64,000 bases of DNA from Epiperipatus broadwayi (Eukaryota; Onychophora; Udeonychophora; Euonychophora; Peripatidae). Position numbers and translations under genes: made by a program. The notes under the pieces were generated by a model. The model was not told the origin of the DNA. It ran no database searches and saw nothing but the letters and a program-made list of their open reading frames with translations. Shown here piece by piece: positions 33,385 through 46,487 of the stretch (positions are counted from its first letter, which is position 1; the number at the start of each line of letters is the position of its first letter). The stretch is taken from NCBI GenBank assembly GCA_028023455.1, contig JAQFVV010000021.1, positions 2,656,351 to 2,720,350 on the forward strand, read 5' to 3'.

Positions 33385-36300
33385 ATATATATATATTCTA
33401 ACCTCCCCCCGTGCATTCTCACCCCAAAATATACTGTTTATTACGAATATTACGGGTTCTAGCTCAGTTAACAAATAAATAAATGAAATATTCAGCATTA
33501 ATTAAAATGATTACTAGCTCTAATTTTAAAATACAAATACGGTTCAATTTTAAAATGAATTAAACAAATATTTACTATTTTCATGAGACATGGAGTGACA
33601 ATACAGGGAACGAGATAGACTACATTGAGCCATTATCTACACGATACTACCTCAATGGCATAAGAACACTATCCCCCCTTTTTACTATACCAAATAACTA
33701 ACTCATAGTATTCTTACGACTTTCTGAGCTCTATTCACTACGATTAAAATAATAATCATATCTTAATCTTCTTTATAACAAGAATCTAGCTCAATTAAAT
33801 AAAATGAAGTAAAATAAAATAAAATCTCAGGTTCATAAATTGTATTCTAACTGATTTAAAATTACGGTAGTAAAATATGAAAAGGGAATTTTATGTCATA
33901 ATCTACTACACAGCAAATAATAATAAAATAATAATAACAATAATAATATAATATAATCTTATTTCTTCCTAAAATGAAATAAATAAATACGTACGTGGTA
34001 GTATTTTAATAATCTGACAACAGAATACGTGTGGCAACATTAGCATATAATTTAATGTAATATTGTGGCAACCGACTTATGACCAATAAATAATATAAAA
34101 TTATGATCTTTTAATTTTAACATACCAATAAATTCTCAAAATTCTTATAACACTTTTATGTTTACCTTTTGTGCAAAACCTATATGTCTGTTTCAATTAT
34201 AAATGTATCGTGATTTCATGCATCCATGTGGAGAAATAACAACTCGGACACAAAACTTTAAAACAAATTTAAAACAAAGTTTATTAACAACATAAATAAA
34301 TTAACAATATTTTTACACTATATACATTGGATATCCCTTACTTTCATATCTCAACTTAGTTTATTAATTTATAAAATGAAATCAAAATATTATTTACTTT
34401 TCCTAGTTAAATCTTATTTTTTTAAAACACTTAAGAAAATACAGTATTATTACTTGATTTATTATTATGGTTAGCTTATTACAAAGTGCATTTCTTATAT
34501 GATTATCACAAATACTTTTCATCCCTAATATTATTAAAATTACATTTTTTACAAAAATTTACATTCGTAATAAAATTCTACAAAATAACAAAATTTAGTT
34601 TCATATTGGTTGTATGGAATCTTACAAAGTCAAAACACTATTCTACATTCGGTATTAGGTTTTTATTATTCATTATCCGATGTTTATTAATCCTAATATT
34701 CTCATTCAAGCCTTACTTTGGATGATATAATTACAACTATTAATATACCATGCACAAGTATATGTTTATTATACCTTATTGAATTTTCTCTTGATAAATA
34801 TGCAATACTCATTCCCTCCAACATTAATATTTAAAAAAAAACATTCAAATTTTATTATCACTTTTAAAATACTTGGTTTAGATTTCTTTTCAAAATCTTA
34901 TATTCATTTCTGAATTAATTTTACAATGTATTATATGATTCTTTCTCTCTTTATGATATTTTGGACTTTCAATTTTAAAGTTACACAATTCTATACATTC
35001 AAGCAAATAAACTATTCTTACATAAACGATAACATATCTTCAGTTCTATTTTATTCATTATTTCTTTGAAAATATCTTTCTGACTGATGCAGATTCATGA
35101 AATAAGGATAGCGAAGATAGATGCATAGGATCAAAATACAACTAGAATATTGATCGTCATATACCTTGACAATCATGGCACAGTGAATTAAAAGACACTA
35201 TAGAGGAGTGACCTTTACCTGTCTACCAACCTCTATCATAGGAACGATGCTAAAGCTATTTCTTCAGCTTTATTCTAACATCAAAAGTTTAAAGATATGC
35301 AAAACACTGACCAAACTATATGTGTTCAGTCATAGGACTTTGTTAACTATACTAAATCACACAAAACTAAATATGATCCAAATCCTTTATTTTTCCTATT
35401 TCTTAAAAAAAAACATCATCTTGGTTTCCTCTCCACTAGTACTTCCAAGTCACTATCCGATCTTATTTCTCAAGATTTTTTCTATACTGTACATCGACAA
35501 ATACATATCTGCATTACTAACAATAATAAAATTCATTGTATTTTAAAACTATTCCACTGTTCTATAAGACAGTCTTGCTTACTACTTTCCTCCATATATT
35601 TAGTCATATACAAACTACTTAAATATCTGAATACTTTATCACATGAAAGTTCAAAAGAATCACACAATTGTTCTGTTAAATTATATTATTAATATACTTT
35701 AAATAAATTGTTGCATGCATATTCCGAATTACTCCTATCTCATTATATGTTAAAATGTTGCATAAAATGTGTACATATAATTAAGACTTTCACACTTCAT
35801 TCTTAGGTCAATAGATGATCTAAAAAAAATACATTATGCATTATAAACAACTATTAAAATTACCAAACGACCTTTATCTCCTCGATCGCATTCCGTAGGC
35901 TTCACCATCCATTTGATCCTTGTAGATATAAGATTCACATCCATACACTTTATTTTAAACACTATTTCTATAATTTTATCAAGCTATTATATTTAAATTT
36001 TAATATTACTAAATTTATGTTTTATGTTTTCCCTAATCTCACATAACATTTTGTATTTTAAAATAAATTAGTAAAAAAAATATTTCAAACTATATTTACT
36101 GTACTTCTTCATCAAATTTCCTTGAAAACCATTCATACTAAAGCTAAAAAAAATGTTTATTATTTCTTCTTCAGTCACTTAATGTTCTTCTCCCTGCTTG
36201 TTCAATTTTAAGGCAAAACAATTATTGCTCTGTTTAATAAATATTCATAGATGACAATCCTTGGTTTTTTATAATATTTAATACAATTATTAATTATGAT

Positions 36301-38050
36301 ATCAATTAATCCCGTAAAGAAAACGTCTACATATTCTCTTCTAATATTTTCTGCTAATATTTTCCCGCGCGACTTTTATTATGCATCTTCTAGGTACTTT
36401 GATTTAAATATTCAGTAAATTTTTCTGTCTCCATGGATCCATTTTCATTAAGTAATTTAAATTTCCATTTTCCTAATCTCTATCTTTATTAAGCGCTTTT
36501 ATAATGAACACTTTATAATATTTTTAATTCTTCTTAGATAAAGTTTTTTTTTTCCTTTTTTTTAAAAAAAATAATGACTCTTTCATATCATTATTCGGTA
36601 ATTTTTCCTTTCTTTTAAAGTTTTGGTAACTATATACTTTGTAATGTTTCCTTTAAAAAGGACAAACATTCTTTCTCTGTTATAACTTTATAAACATTTT
36701 TTTTTTTTTTTATGATATACGCATCTTAATTTTTTCACAGAAAAAAATAAAAAAAACTTTGGAGTAGCCTTATAAATTTGTGCGTCATAAATTTTTCTGA
36801 TGGCAAGTAACTTCTCTTTTAAGTTTTCCGTATAATGTCCAAATTATATTCCTCTGAGTTACAATAATAAGTTTCTGGTTGAGCATAAATAAAGCTGTAT
36901 CAAGGCACTTTACAAATATTTTTCCTTTATCATAACTTCTATATACTGTTTTCTGTAGTATTTCCATTTTTACTGCAAGGTTTCGGCTAAACTTGAATAA
37001 AATATCCTGGTAAGAAAACTTTTAAACTAGCCTTCCATTTAAAGGTAGTTCAAAATATTATATTTTAAAAAAACTTTTAAAATAAATATAAAATTTTAAA
37101 ATTATATCACTTTTCTAGCTTACGATCTTATACAGCTAAAAAATATGTTACTCCTTCCTTTACTTACACATTACTTTCTCCCGCGTGTCTAATTCCTATT
37201 TTTCGTCTGCTAAATACCTCCGTTGATTGGTTAATGACTTTTTTAGCGCGAACAAATTTACACATTTTTAGTTTTATAATAGATAAAAACCTTTTTTAAA
37301 ATAAAGAATTTATGACGTCATGTTTTAAAATATTACTTAGAATAGTATTTTTAAACTCAATTATAGTTTTATCAAAATCATTTAAACTTTAAAACAATTA
37401 TTAAAATAACATTTAATATTTCAACTTTTACTTTAACGATAGATAGCAATTACATTTAGTTCCATAATTCACAAACTTTATTATTATATTCTAACAAGCA
37501 TGTGTGTGAAGGTATATAATATACAGTCACATGATTACTAACTTTATCAGATGATGATTTTTTTTTTTAATTTACGTCTCGGTCTAAATTACCAAAACTG
37601 ATATATTTTATAAAAATAATTAGATAAAAATTTGGAAAAATAATTTAAAAATGTAGAACTAAATATAATTCTCACCATCCTAAAGTTTATCTTAAAATAT
37701 ATTAGATTAAATTTGAATATTAATTATAATTATAATATTACATATAGCATTTTTTTATTAGTTTTAAAACATTACAATTGAATTGTTAATATACTTTTAA
37801 CTATTTATAGCTGTGTTATTTTATATGGCCAGCTTTTACAACCATAAGCAAGGATATAATTAAGCTTTATTTAACTGTTTCTTTAAAATAATCCATTACA
37901 CTTTTACATACCAGGTATTTTTCAGCCTTAAATTGTACTATAAAATCTAATCGATCATACAATTATCAATATATTACACAAACGTATTTTAAAATTTAAA
38001 ATTTTTTTTTTAGCAATTGACCATTCTACCTTATTATGACCTATAGATAA
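33385..38050. other. Long AT-rich region, no recognised element
   Basis: About 4.7 kb without SINE, hairpin or microsatellite of note. A weak minus-strand coding trace exists between about 36990 and 36100, including a 60-residue frame at 36785-36967 (VYRSYDKGKIFVKCLDTALF) and later FKLLNENGSMETEKFTEYLN near 36470. The trace is frameshifted and unmatched to any family I know. The 112-residue frame at 35208-35546 has no motif. I cannot support a gene here. Confidence 0.5.
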
Positions 38051-38054
38051 GGGC

Positions 38055-38057
<3 letters not shown>

Positions 38058-38098
<41 letters not shown>

Positions 38099-38105
38099 TT
38101 ATATA

Positions 38106-38141
<36 letters not shown>
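38058..38141. repeat. (AT)n microsatellite
   Basis: Dinucleotide AT array broken once by GATTTATATATGA and ending ATAAATC, so the two halves are inverted with respect to each other. Confidence 0.95.
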
Positions 38142-38149
38142 CAGGGACA

Positions 38150-38715
38150 AAAGCTTCATGTATTGAAAGGAATGGCTTCTGTAGAATGATTCACTAAAAA
38201 GTTCAAAAGCTTTAACTAAAATTCAATTTAAAAAATTCACTAAAGTATTCGCATTTCAACCTCATAAAATTGATCCAACCAGTTGCACATAAAATAGTGT
38301 AGTAAAAACAATAAGTACATTAGTGTATACAAACTAATTTGCCAAACTTAAAAAAGAAAAATGAACAATGCAAACTCTTTATTTTTGTGTGTTTTGCCAA
38401 CACTTGAACTGTTCTTATATAAGGCAAATAATGAGTTTGACAATTACATTATTTGTTGGTTATAAGAAATACGAACAATGTTAAAGTTAAAACTTAAGAA
38501 TGTTAAAAGCATGTAGAGAATAAAAATATTAATAAAAGAGTTCCAGATTTTTCTAGATGTATGTAGTATATACTAGTATGTCAAACTTATTGCCGCATGT
38601 AAAATAAAAAATATTATAAAAAAAGATTATGTAGTTTGTTTTTGTTCCTAAAAAAATCACACGTTGTCACTAATATACATATTAGTTAGAAATAATGCTC
38701 AAGGTGAATGGGTTT
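38150..38715. other. AT-rich intergenic DNA
   Basis: No feature recognised. Confidence 0.45.
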
Positions 38716-38720
38716 ATAAG

Positions 38721-38868
38721 TAATCATTAAAAACCAGCCACCACTTACATAATCCCAATATCAATAATAATCAACAATCTTAACCTGTTGTCAAGGCAAC
38801 AGGTTGAGATTGTTGATTGTTATTGATATTGGATTCGGCTATACGTTGACTGGATTTTAATGATTATA
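38721..38868. repeat. Short hairpin element
   Basis: An inverted repeat with arms of about 70 bases (38721-38792 and 38796-38868). The tip is AACCTGTTG-TCAAG-GCAACAGGTT, and the outer ends TAATCATTAAAA and TTTTAATGATTA. The arms diverge in the outer half. No target duplication found; the right flank is (AT)n. Confidence 0.75.
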
Positions 38869-39094
38869 TATATATATTATAAATTCAATAATTTATATAT
38901 ATATGAATGATATTTTCCATCATAAGGTGAGACACAAACTTAATGAGCAACTTTATTAGAAAAAGAAGTGTATTATCTGTTGCAGTAATAAAAGTTAATA
39001 AGCAAATCTGCTTACTCTACTCCCATTCTTCTACCTTGTATAATTTTCAGTATTTGATAGATGACTGAGATTAGTGCTTAACAAATCCCTAATT

Positions 39095-39320
39095 CAAATT
39101 CCCAGACTAGTTTCTTGATTATGGATTTCATCTGTAAGTTGTCTTGTATCTGGATCTAGAGCATTTGGATTTTTTTGGGATCTTGTGCATCTTCCTCACA
39201 ATGAGGTATTTGGATTCAAAAAATTCAGATGCATTAGCTCCAGATCCCAAATTCCTCACTGATGAACGCTGTAATTGGAAACTAACCTGGAGATTTAGAG
39301 AGGACAGCACTATACAGAAC
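39095..39320. repeat. Diverged relative of foldback family T
   Basis: The left arm CCCAGACTAGTTTCTTGATT and the right CTCACTGATGAACGC...TGGAAACTAACCTGG echo the CAGACTAGTTTCTGG / AGAAACTAGTCTGG arms of family T. The central part is different (an inverted ATCTAGAGCATTTGGAT-like pair). Probably an old subfamily. Confidence 0.55.
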
Positions 39321-39842
39321 TTTATCAAGTACTACCATTTAGTATCTTTCAATTATTTAAGCTTACATAAGGTGTAGAAAAAGAGAAAAACAGATATTCA
39401 ATTTAAAGATAATGTGCAGCCAAAAATCATATGATGCTTTTCTTGGTTGTCTACTATAAAAGTTTACAGGTTTTATTTCTTTCTGATACCTTTTTTTTCA
39501 CACATCATGGCAGGACAGTCTGATATGTGTGATCTGTGCAAATTCTGTTGAGGGGTGTATGATTATAATGTGTATCATGATCTGAAGTTTAGAAATCATT
39601 AGTTTAGAGTGGTCTATATGAGAATATTTTAAAAATATAATTTTTAATTAGTTACCCAGGAGATCATGTGAAATTTGACCATCTATGTGACAGATTAAGT
39701 ATGATAATTTTTATTAAATTTATCAGTTTTTGTTTTATATTTACACAGTTCAATGGCAGACCTTAGTAACATTTGGCACTCATGTTCACTATTTTAATAC
39801 TGTGTTAAAGCGGATAAGTCGTATAATAAAAATAAGGATCTT

Positions 39843-39943
39843 GTCAATCATTGGTGGTCGGATGGTCAGCACAGATGCCTTACAAGCAGTTGTCCCGGGT
39901 TTGTGGGTTCTCTTCCCGGCCGATGCTTTGATACATGAGGAAA
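39843..39943 (+). mobile_element. tRNA-derived SINE, copy 7
   Basis: TTGGTGGTCGGATGGTCAGC (box A region), GGGTTCTCTTCCCGG (box B region), GATGCTTTGATACATGAGG, A tail. Target duplications AAAAATAAGGATCTT at 39828-39842 and 39944-39958 are perfect over 15 bp. The overlapping 73-residue frame is accidental. Confidence 0.92.
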
Positions 39944-39959
39944 AAAAATAAGGATCTTA

Positions 39960-41600
39960 AAATGAATAATCAATTGACTGTATTAGCCACTGTAACAAAC
40001 GATGCAGGGCTATTGCCATTGATAGCATAGAAAGGCAAGTTGAATAAAAGCAATCTTAATACATATATAAATATATGCACGCCCACAAACAGAGAAAAAT
40101 AAAATGTTCAACTTTTAAAGAAGTTATAAACAAATACTTAATTGATCAATTTATTTATTTTCTTAGCAGTTTAAATATAATTACAAGCTTGTTATCTTAG
40201 AAACATCAGGTAACTATCTTAAGTATTAATTATACAACAATTTGTAATAATTAGCAACCTTGAAGTTTAGTATTAATTACAAATTTGCTAGTAAGTGGTA
40301 AAAGAAATAATATTTTCTTATAATTTTAATGAGTTGTTGTCAAGCTTATAGAGTGGGTGCATTGTGGGATTGACATTTTGAAATTAGTATAATTTAAAGT
40401 TTTTATTGATTTAGGCGTTTAGTTTTCTTTTAAATTTCGTTCAGTATTAGTTTTAAATTAATCATTTTACTATTTCTTTTATACATATTGCTGATCTTAT
40501 ACACACTTTTAAAGACATTATTTTATGATGAACTGTGTATTTATATAACAAAATTTGGGTTCATATCCGGATGATATTGAGGCATTTATTTAGATAGTTA
40601 AATATTTCTAAGCAAATATGATATATATATATTTCATGTAATTATCCAGTAATCAAGCTATCTAACCATCTAATTATTGGTCAATAAATGAATTATTTGT
40701 CACCAAATATAATCCATTAATCGTCCAATAGCGGTAATTAACTGTTGTGATGAGAATTTATTTTTTATTTTTTTGCATTTTCATTTTGAAAATATGTATG
40801 TACATTAATATAAAAATTTATTACAATCTATGACGTACCTATAAAATTTGAGATGATATATTAAATTAAGCAGGTGACAGGCTATAACAAACTATCATCA
40901 GAAATGACCTGTCTTCTCTTAGTCATAGCACTCTTTTGCCTATTTATTCAACCTACCAATATTATAAATATCTAATATTAACTACCGTTAATTTTATGTT
41001 CTTCCACCCCAAATGTTTGATTAAAAAAACACTCAAATTTCTGTCAATAACCATTACTATTAGTAATTCTGGAAACTATTGAGATCCTATCAAACACTGT
41101 AATATATTTCTGATAAATCTCAATGTTTTATTTGGTATTAAAATTTTGTTATAAATTTAGTGGTAATTTAACTAGTCTCCTTTGTAATGGCTTCCTATTA
41201 AAAAAGCAAGACAGAATATTTAATCAAATTCATTTATGCAAATAACTAATTAAATACCACATTAATATTATTTTCATTATTTAAATGCTATTTGATAGCA
41301 ATATTGTTTAAGAATGATTTTGACTGAAACCTCTGCCTTGTCTAGTAACTCTAATCTGGCTTTAGTTAAATCATAGCTAAATTTATATTCAAACTTTAAT
41401 ATCAAATTGAACATTCAGATTGAGGGTAAACAGAAATTGCAGTCTATGTTTGGAGCAGGTTTTTAACAAGTTTGCATACTACTGATAATGTTAACTATTT
41501 GCTTAAACATATGTTCAGCAGAGATGGATTGGCTATTCATCAAAACTTGTTCGAAAGATTATGGAAATTTCTATAGAAAGTACAAATTAAATTAACTTTA
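39960..41600. other. AT-rich intergenic DNA, nothing recognised
   Basis: No coding or structured repeat identified by eye. Confidence 0.5.
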
Positions 41601-41629
41601 ATACTATACATGTACAATTTAATATTTTA

Positions 41630-42310
41630 ATGGATTTTATAGATGTTAAAATATTTTACAAATTGGCCTTCCATTTTTAAATCTAATTAAAATCTGCAGC
41701 CATGATGTTTCAAAGGCAACAACCAATCAAAACAACCATATAGACTAACAGAACAATAGGGCATTATCAGAACTACAGTCTAATCAAAAGATGCCTGTTT
41801 TTAATTAATACTGAGTATTTTATATGAATTTGTTGTTATTCTGTCCAGTTATAAATTCATAAAAAATTTTGAATACTATTCAAAAGTAATCATCTTTTAA
41901 TTTGATTGTAGCTCTAATATTATATTATTTTCCTCTCAGCTACTTTTGATTGGTTGTTGCCTTGGGAACATCATGGCTGCAGATTTTAACTAGATTTGAT
42001 CTTGGAATTCCTGTTTATAAAATATTTCAACACTTATTTAACTCACTAAAAATATTAATTATAATACATGGTTGACTGTGGGAGAGTCTTGATTTTATTT
42101 GAGAATTAAGAAAAGTTTATTATACTTCATTTTTCAAATCTATGTAACTATTCTGTCTAGCTACATACTTATATAAAATATTGAGTACTAATTGCCATTC
42201 TTTGATTAGATTGAAGTTCTATCAATGGTGCTCTCTCAACATTCGCAGCCATTTTTGATTTATCATTGCCTTTGAAACATTTTAGTTTCAGATTTTAACT
42301 AAATTTAGAA
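41630..42310. repeat. Three-armed foldback repeat
   Basis: An inverted pair at about 41681-41735 (AAAATCTGCAGCCATGATGT, AGGCAACAACCAATCAAAA) and 41946-42000 (reverse complement). A third, more diverged copy in the same orientation as the second lies at 42241-42305 (GCAGCCATTTTTGATTTATC). Inner blocks (CTGTCCAGTTATAAATTCAT and CTGTCTAGCTACATACTTAT) repeat as well. The arrangement of one inverted and two direct arms resembles the element at 48.7-49.8 kb. Confidence 0.7.
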
Positions 42311-42336
42311 ATAAAATTCCCATTTATGAAATATTT

Positions 42337-42370
<34 letters not shown>

Positions 42371-42372
<2 letters not shown>

Positions 42373-42777
42373 TCAACCATTATCAATCCACTGCAGGATG
42401 AAGGTCTCTCCAAGTTTAATCCATCTTCTCCGATCTTTAGCTTCTCTTTTCCACAACACCCCTGCACATTTTCTTATTTCATCCATCCATCTCATGTGTG
42501 GTCTCTTTCTGGGTCTTTTACAATCTCTTGGAATCCCATTTAAAATTTCAATTGTCCATCTATTATCATTTCTTCTAGCAATATGTCCAGCCCAACTCCA
42601 TTTCAATCTTTTAATTTTTTCAATAAGGTCAGTAACACCTGTTTGTTGTCTTACCCATACATTGTGTTTTCAATCTCTTCTTGTTACTCCCAATATACAT
42701 CACTCCATACTCCTTTGAGTGGTCTGAAGTCTCTGTATTGCTCTTCTATTAAGTGTCCAAGTCTCAGATCCATAAAA
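42371..42777 (-). mobile_element. RTE LINE 3' fragment
   Basis: Minus-strand frame 42373-42606 reads WSWAGHIARRNDNRWTIEIL, then RKRPHMRWMDEIRKCAG and WIKLGETFILQWIDNG, parallel to 8590-8830. Degenerate upstream sequence extends to about 42777 (TRT...SETWTLN region). The 3' end abuts an (AT)n array at 42341-42370; the truncated 5' end abuts a PLE fragment. Confidence 0.87.
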
Positions 42778-42779
42778 TA

Positions 42780-43400
42780 AAATCTAAAACAACCAATGAT
42801 TTTGCTGCTACAAGCAGACTTCTAAAATGTAAAGAACTATGATATAACAACATATTTAAACTAAACATTACCTACAATTCCACTTCCCATACACCCTTAA
42901 TATTAAAATAACTTTTAAATAAATTAATTGCTTCAGAATCATAAATTTTTAATAATAAAGATTCTTAAATTCTTCTTTTTATTTCATTTCTCTCAAAGAA
43001 GCCAATCTTAGCATCATCAAAATTAATAGTCTGCCCTATATCTTTTTCATGGATATCTTTTTCATGTATATCCATTAAAAAGATACAGGTCACAATATTA
43101 ATTTTGATGATGCTAAGATTTTCTTCTTTGAGAGAAATTAAATAAAAAGAAGAATTTTATTATTAAAGAAATTATGATTCTGAAGCAATTAATTTATTTA
43201 AAAGTTTTTTTAATATTAATGGTGTATGGGAAGTGAAATTGTGACTATTTTTTAGTTTAAATATGTTGTTGTTTTATAGTTCTTTAAATTTGATAAGTCT
43301 GTTAGTGGCAGTGAAACCATTGGTAGTGTTTTAGATTTTATTTTCTTAGCTAATTCATTTGGGTTGTGGACTTGGGGTAATTTTGACTATTTATTGACAA
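42780..43400. mobile_element. Penelope-like element 4: decayed inverted GIY-YIG pair
   Basis: Left part (minus strand, to about 43065) and right part (plus strand, about 43080-43400) are inverted copies of the PLE GIY-YIG C-terminal region and 3' end. Shared pieces include TTTGATGATGCTAAGATT, TTGAGAGAAATTAAATAAAA and a final GTGAAACCATTGGTAGTGTT. It is an older version of 46488-47345 and is folded at nearly the same place (the HEKDTGH codons). Confidence 0.8.
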
Positions 43401-43439
43401 GTTTAGCTTTATTCTTTTAATGTTTATATATATTAAATT

Positions 43440-44357
43440 GAAGATTTTCATGGCTGCAGATAGTATTGTAGTATTAAAAAATTCAATACTATGACCTGTA
43501 TCTATAGCACAGAGAGATAGTATTGATATACATGAGGAATAATTTTATTTTTTAAGAAGATGACCTTATCAATGCCATTAAAAACACATTACCAGCATCA
43601 ACATTATCTCTCCATGCTATAAATACAAATCATTATATTGATTTTTTTTAATATGAAAATACTATCTAGAATTTCAGATCAGTGAAGCCATTGAGATCTT
43701 TAAAAGGGCAAATTCATTCAAATTATCTTCTATTTGGAATTCTAAGCTTGCGTTTTATACACAATTAAAAAACTTCTTAATCTAACTATTTTTTTTATAA
43801 TTATTATTTTTGTTCTCTATTAATAGATCATTCATTATTGTTATATATCAATGTTTACAGCATCTTTACAATTATTTTACATTATTTATTACTCAGTTGA
43901 TAATGAGTGTCATCTGCCCAAAATGATGATTTTTATATATTTTTTATTTATATATATTTTCAATAAATTATACACCAATGTATCTGGATAATATTTCATA
44001 TATATATAATTGTTATTTGGTAGACATAATAAGGTATAAAATGAATAATTATTTGTTCTTCCTAATTTAATTTAAATTAAGTCCAATTTATTTATAGATT
44101 TAATTATTTCTTAATTGATTTAAATTTTGCACTTATTTATATCTATTAAAGTATACATATATACACAATCATTAGAAATCAGTCAACCCTTACACAAATC
44201 CAATTATAGTTTATATATTTGGAGTTTGATGTAATTATAATGGATATGAACACAGACTATCAAATTCCCTCCAGCTAACCACTCCATCTCATACAACCAA
44301 TACACATGACCCCACACATGCATAAAAGTCTCCAATATAGATATGTTGTGCTTTCAT

Positions 44358-44391
<34 letters not shown>

Positions 44392-44690
44392 AGTTAGAGA
44401 GAGATGATGATGATGATCTGGACCAACTGATGAATGCTGGCTCAGCATGATATATATATATATATATTGAAGATCATTTTTCTTTTATGAATATGGGTGG
44501 TCATGTTTATCAGGTGTATGAGGTAGAGTGGCTAGTTGGATGGAATTTGAAATGCTATATTCAAAATCTTTATAAATATATATATACTTTGATAAACCAG
44601 TAGTAAAGTGGGACTATTGTTATTTCTGGTCATTACCAAGAATAATACAGACAGATATGTGTTATTGTTCTGATATACTATTAGAGGTTG
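43440..44690. other. AT-rich DNA with dispersed repeats and (AT)/(GT) arrays
   Basis: 44220-44350 resembles 13100-13215; 44412-44580 resembles 20595-20760. (AT)n then (GT)n lies at 44355-44392, and another (AT)n at about 44449-44467. No gene. Confidence 0.5.
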
Positions 44691-44692
44691 GT

Positions 44693-44693
<1 letters not shown>

Positions 44694-44742
<49 letters not shown>
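44694..44742. repeat. (AT)n microsatellite
   Basis: Uninterrupted AT dinucleotides, with a shorter array at about 44767-44783, just before PLE 2. Confidence 0.95.
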
Positions 44743-44744
<2 letters not shown>

Positions 44745-45494
44745 AGTGAAATAATGCTTAAAGCTAATATATATATATATATATTATTTATTTGATGTCT
44801 GTATTTTTAAAGCAATATACATAATTATATAGCTGAATATTTGTAAATACAGTAATTAAATAATTAAAAATTTTATCCACTTAGGAGCACTTTCGATTAT
44901 CCCAGTAATCTTTGTCAACTAAAGCTTTTGAAATGCTAACTTTCCCACAATTCCATGATCTTAACATTTGCTGCTTGCCTGTTAATTAAGTCATGTTTAT
45001 ATTTGTATATTAGCATAGCTTCCTTTATTTTTCTTTTATTGTTATTTTTTCAATTTGCAATATTTTTACATTGTTAAAATTGAAGTCAAAACCATAAATA
45101 CATGATTTATTATGGTCATAAAAAACAGATGCTGAAATATTATTATCTACTATGCAATTTTGTTTCGATTTCTGAATTCTGAACTCGTTTTAATAATAGC
45201 AAGTGTTTTTTAGTTTTTTTTTCCAACATACATCTAGATTCACCTATATATCCACTGCTACACCTACATATCCTTTTATAAATGACACAATTTTTATTTA
45301 TAAATGAGGTTTTATCTTTGGAGTTATTTATTAATTTGTTTAATGTAGGAGGTATGTAAAATGCAATATCACATATACCTATATAATTTTCCTTATAAAA
45401 TTTACTTGATCATTTAAAATATATGGGATTGATATCCATATTTTTTTGTTAGCAGGAGAATCAATATTATTATTAAAATTTTTATTCTTATTTT

Positions 45495-45788
45495 TTGGAT
45501 TACTGTATGACCATTAAACCAATAGTAAAAAAAGGTTATATTCCATATAAATCAAAAGTGCCAATGTCACACAAAATGGCAGGTTTGAGGTCTTTCTCAT
45601 TTAGAAATAATAGTATTTGCAAATATTCATCGGATAAAGGCAAAAATATTGAAATATATTCGAATGAATTCTTAAATGTTGGCTACAGTTATAATCATAT
45701 ATATAATGTTATTACAGATTTTAATACAAAATATGAGAATAAAAATTTTAATAATAATATTGATTCTCCTGCTAATAAAAAAATATGA
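45495..45788 (+). pseudogene. PLE RT thumb segment
   Basis: A 97-residue frame: MTIKPIVKKGYIPYKSKVPM, SHKMAGLRSFSFRNNSICKY, then NEFLNVGYSYNHIYNVITDF. It matches the post-YIDD part of PLE 1 and ends at the junction to the GIY-YIG segment. The catalytic RT core is absent because the copy begins after it. Confidence 0.85.
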
Positions 45789-45899
45789 ATATCAATCCCA
45801 TACATTTCAAATGGTCAAGTAAATTTTATAAGGAAAATTTATAAAGGTATATGTGATATTGCATTTTATACACCTCCTACATTAAACAAATTAATAAAT

Positions 45900-46206
45900 A
45901 ACTCCAAAGATAAAACCTCATTTATAAATAAAAATTGTGTCATTCATAAATGGATATGTAAGTGTGGCAGTGGATATATAAGTGAATCTAGATGTACGTT
46001 GGGAAAAAGAAATAAAGAACACTTGCTATTATTAAAACAAGTTCAGAAATCAGAACAAAATTGTATAGTAGATAATAATATTTCAGCATCTGTTTTTTAC
46101 GAATTTAATAAATCATGTATTTATGGTTTTGACTTCAATTTTAACAATGTAAAAATATTGCAAATTGAAAAAAATAACAATAAAAAAAAAAAAGAAAAGC
46201 TATGCT
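45900..46206 (+). pseudogene. PLE GIY-YIG endonuclease segment
   Basis: Plus-strand translation includes INKNCVIHKWICKCGSGYIS, ESRCTLGKRNKEHLLLLKQV, and later FYEFNKSCIYGFDFNFNNVK. CKCGSGYI..S is the zinc-associated start of the PLE GIY-YIG domain; the second glycine position of the consensus GYIGES is S here. Frameshifts break it into pieces. An inverted copy is present at about 45380-44900. Confidence 0.8.
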
Positions 46207-46384
46207 AATATCTAAATATAAACATGACTTAATTAACAGGCAAACAGCAAATGTTAAGATCACAGAATTGCAGAAAAATTAGCATTCCAAAGCTTTAGTT
46301 GGTAAAGATTTCTGGGATAATTGAAAGCGCTCCTAAGTAGATAAAATTTTTAATTATTTAGTTACTGTATTGACAAATATTCAG

Positions 46385-46386
<2 letters not shown>

Positions 46387-46474
<88 letters not shown>
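46387..46474. repeat. (AT)n microsatellite between two PLEs
   Basis: About 88 bases of uninterrupted AT separate PLE 2 from PLE 3. Confidence 0.97.
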
Positions 46475-46476
<2 letters not shown>

Positions 46477-46487
46477 AAAATCAAAAC

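Larger units (their letters stand above)
44862..46385 (+). mobile_element. Penelope-like element 2, partial inverted copy layout
   Basis: The left segment 44862-45490 is an inverted copy of the right end 45731-46370 (both carry AGGAGCGCTTTC-type 3' ends and the GIY-YIG part). The unique central-right part (45492-45730) carries the RT thumb on the plus strand. The element therefore is an inverted 3' piece of about 630 bp joined to a longer copy of about 0.89 kb. (AT)n arrays lie to both sides (44694-44783 and 46387-46474). Stops and frameshifts make it non-functional. Confidence 0.85.

Noticed and set aside
35208-35546. 112-codon frame as a gene
   Set aside because: L/I/K/S-rich AT-driven composition, no motif, no supporting structure.
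38058-38141. Replication origin or matrix attachment site from AT array
   Set aside because: AT arrays occur throughout the window; nothing specific supports a regulatory role.
42326-42718. Plus-strand 130-codon frame
   Set aside because: Antisense shadow of the RTE C-terminal region; the minus strand carries the recognisable peptide.
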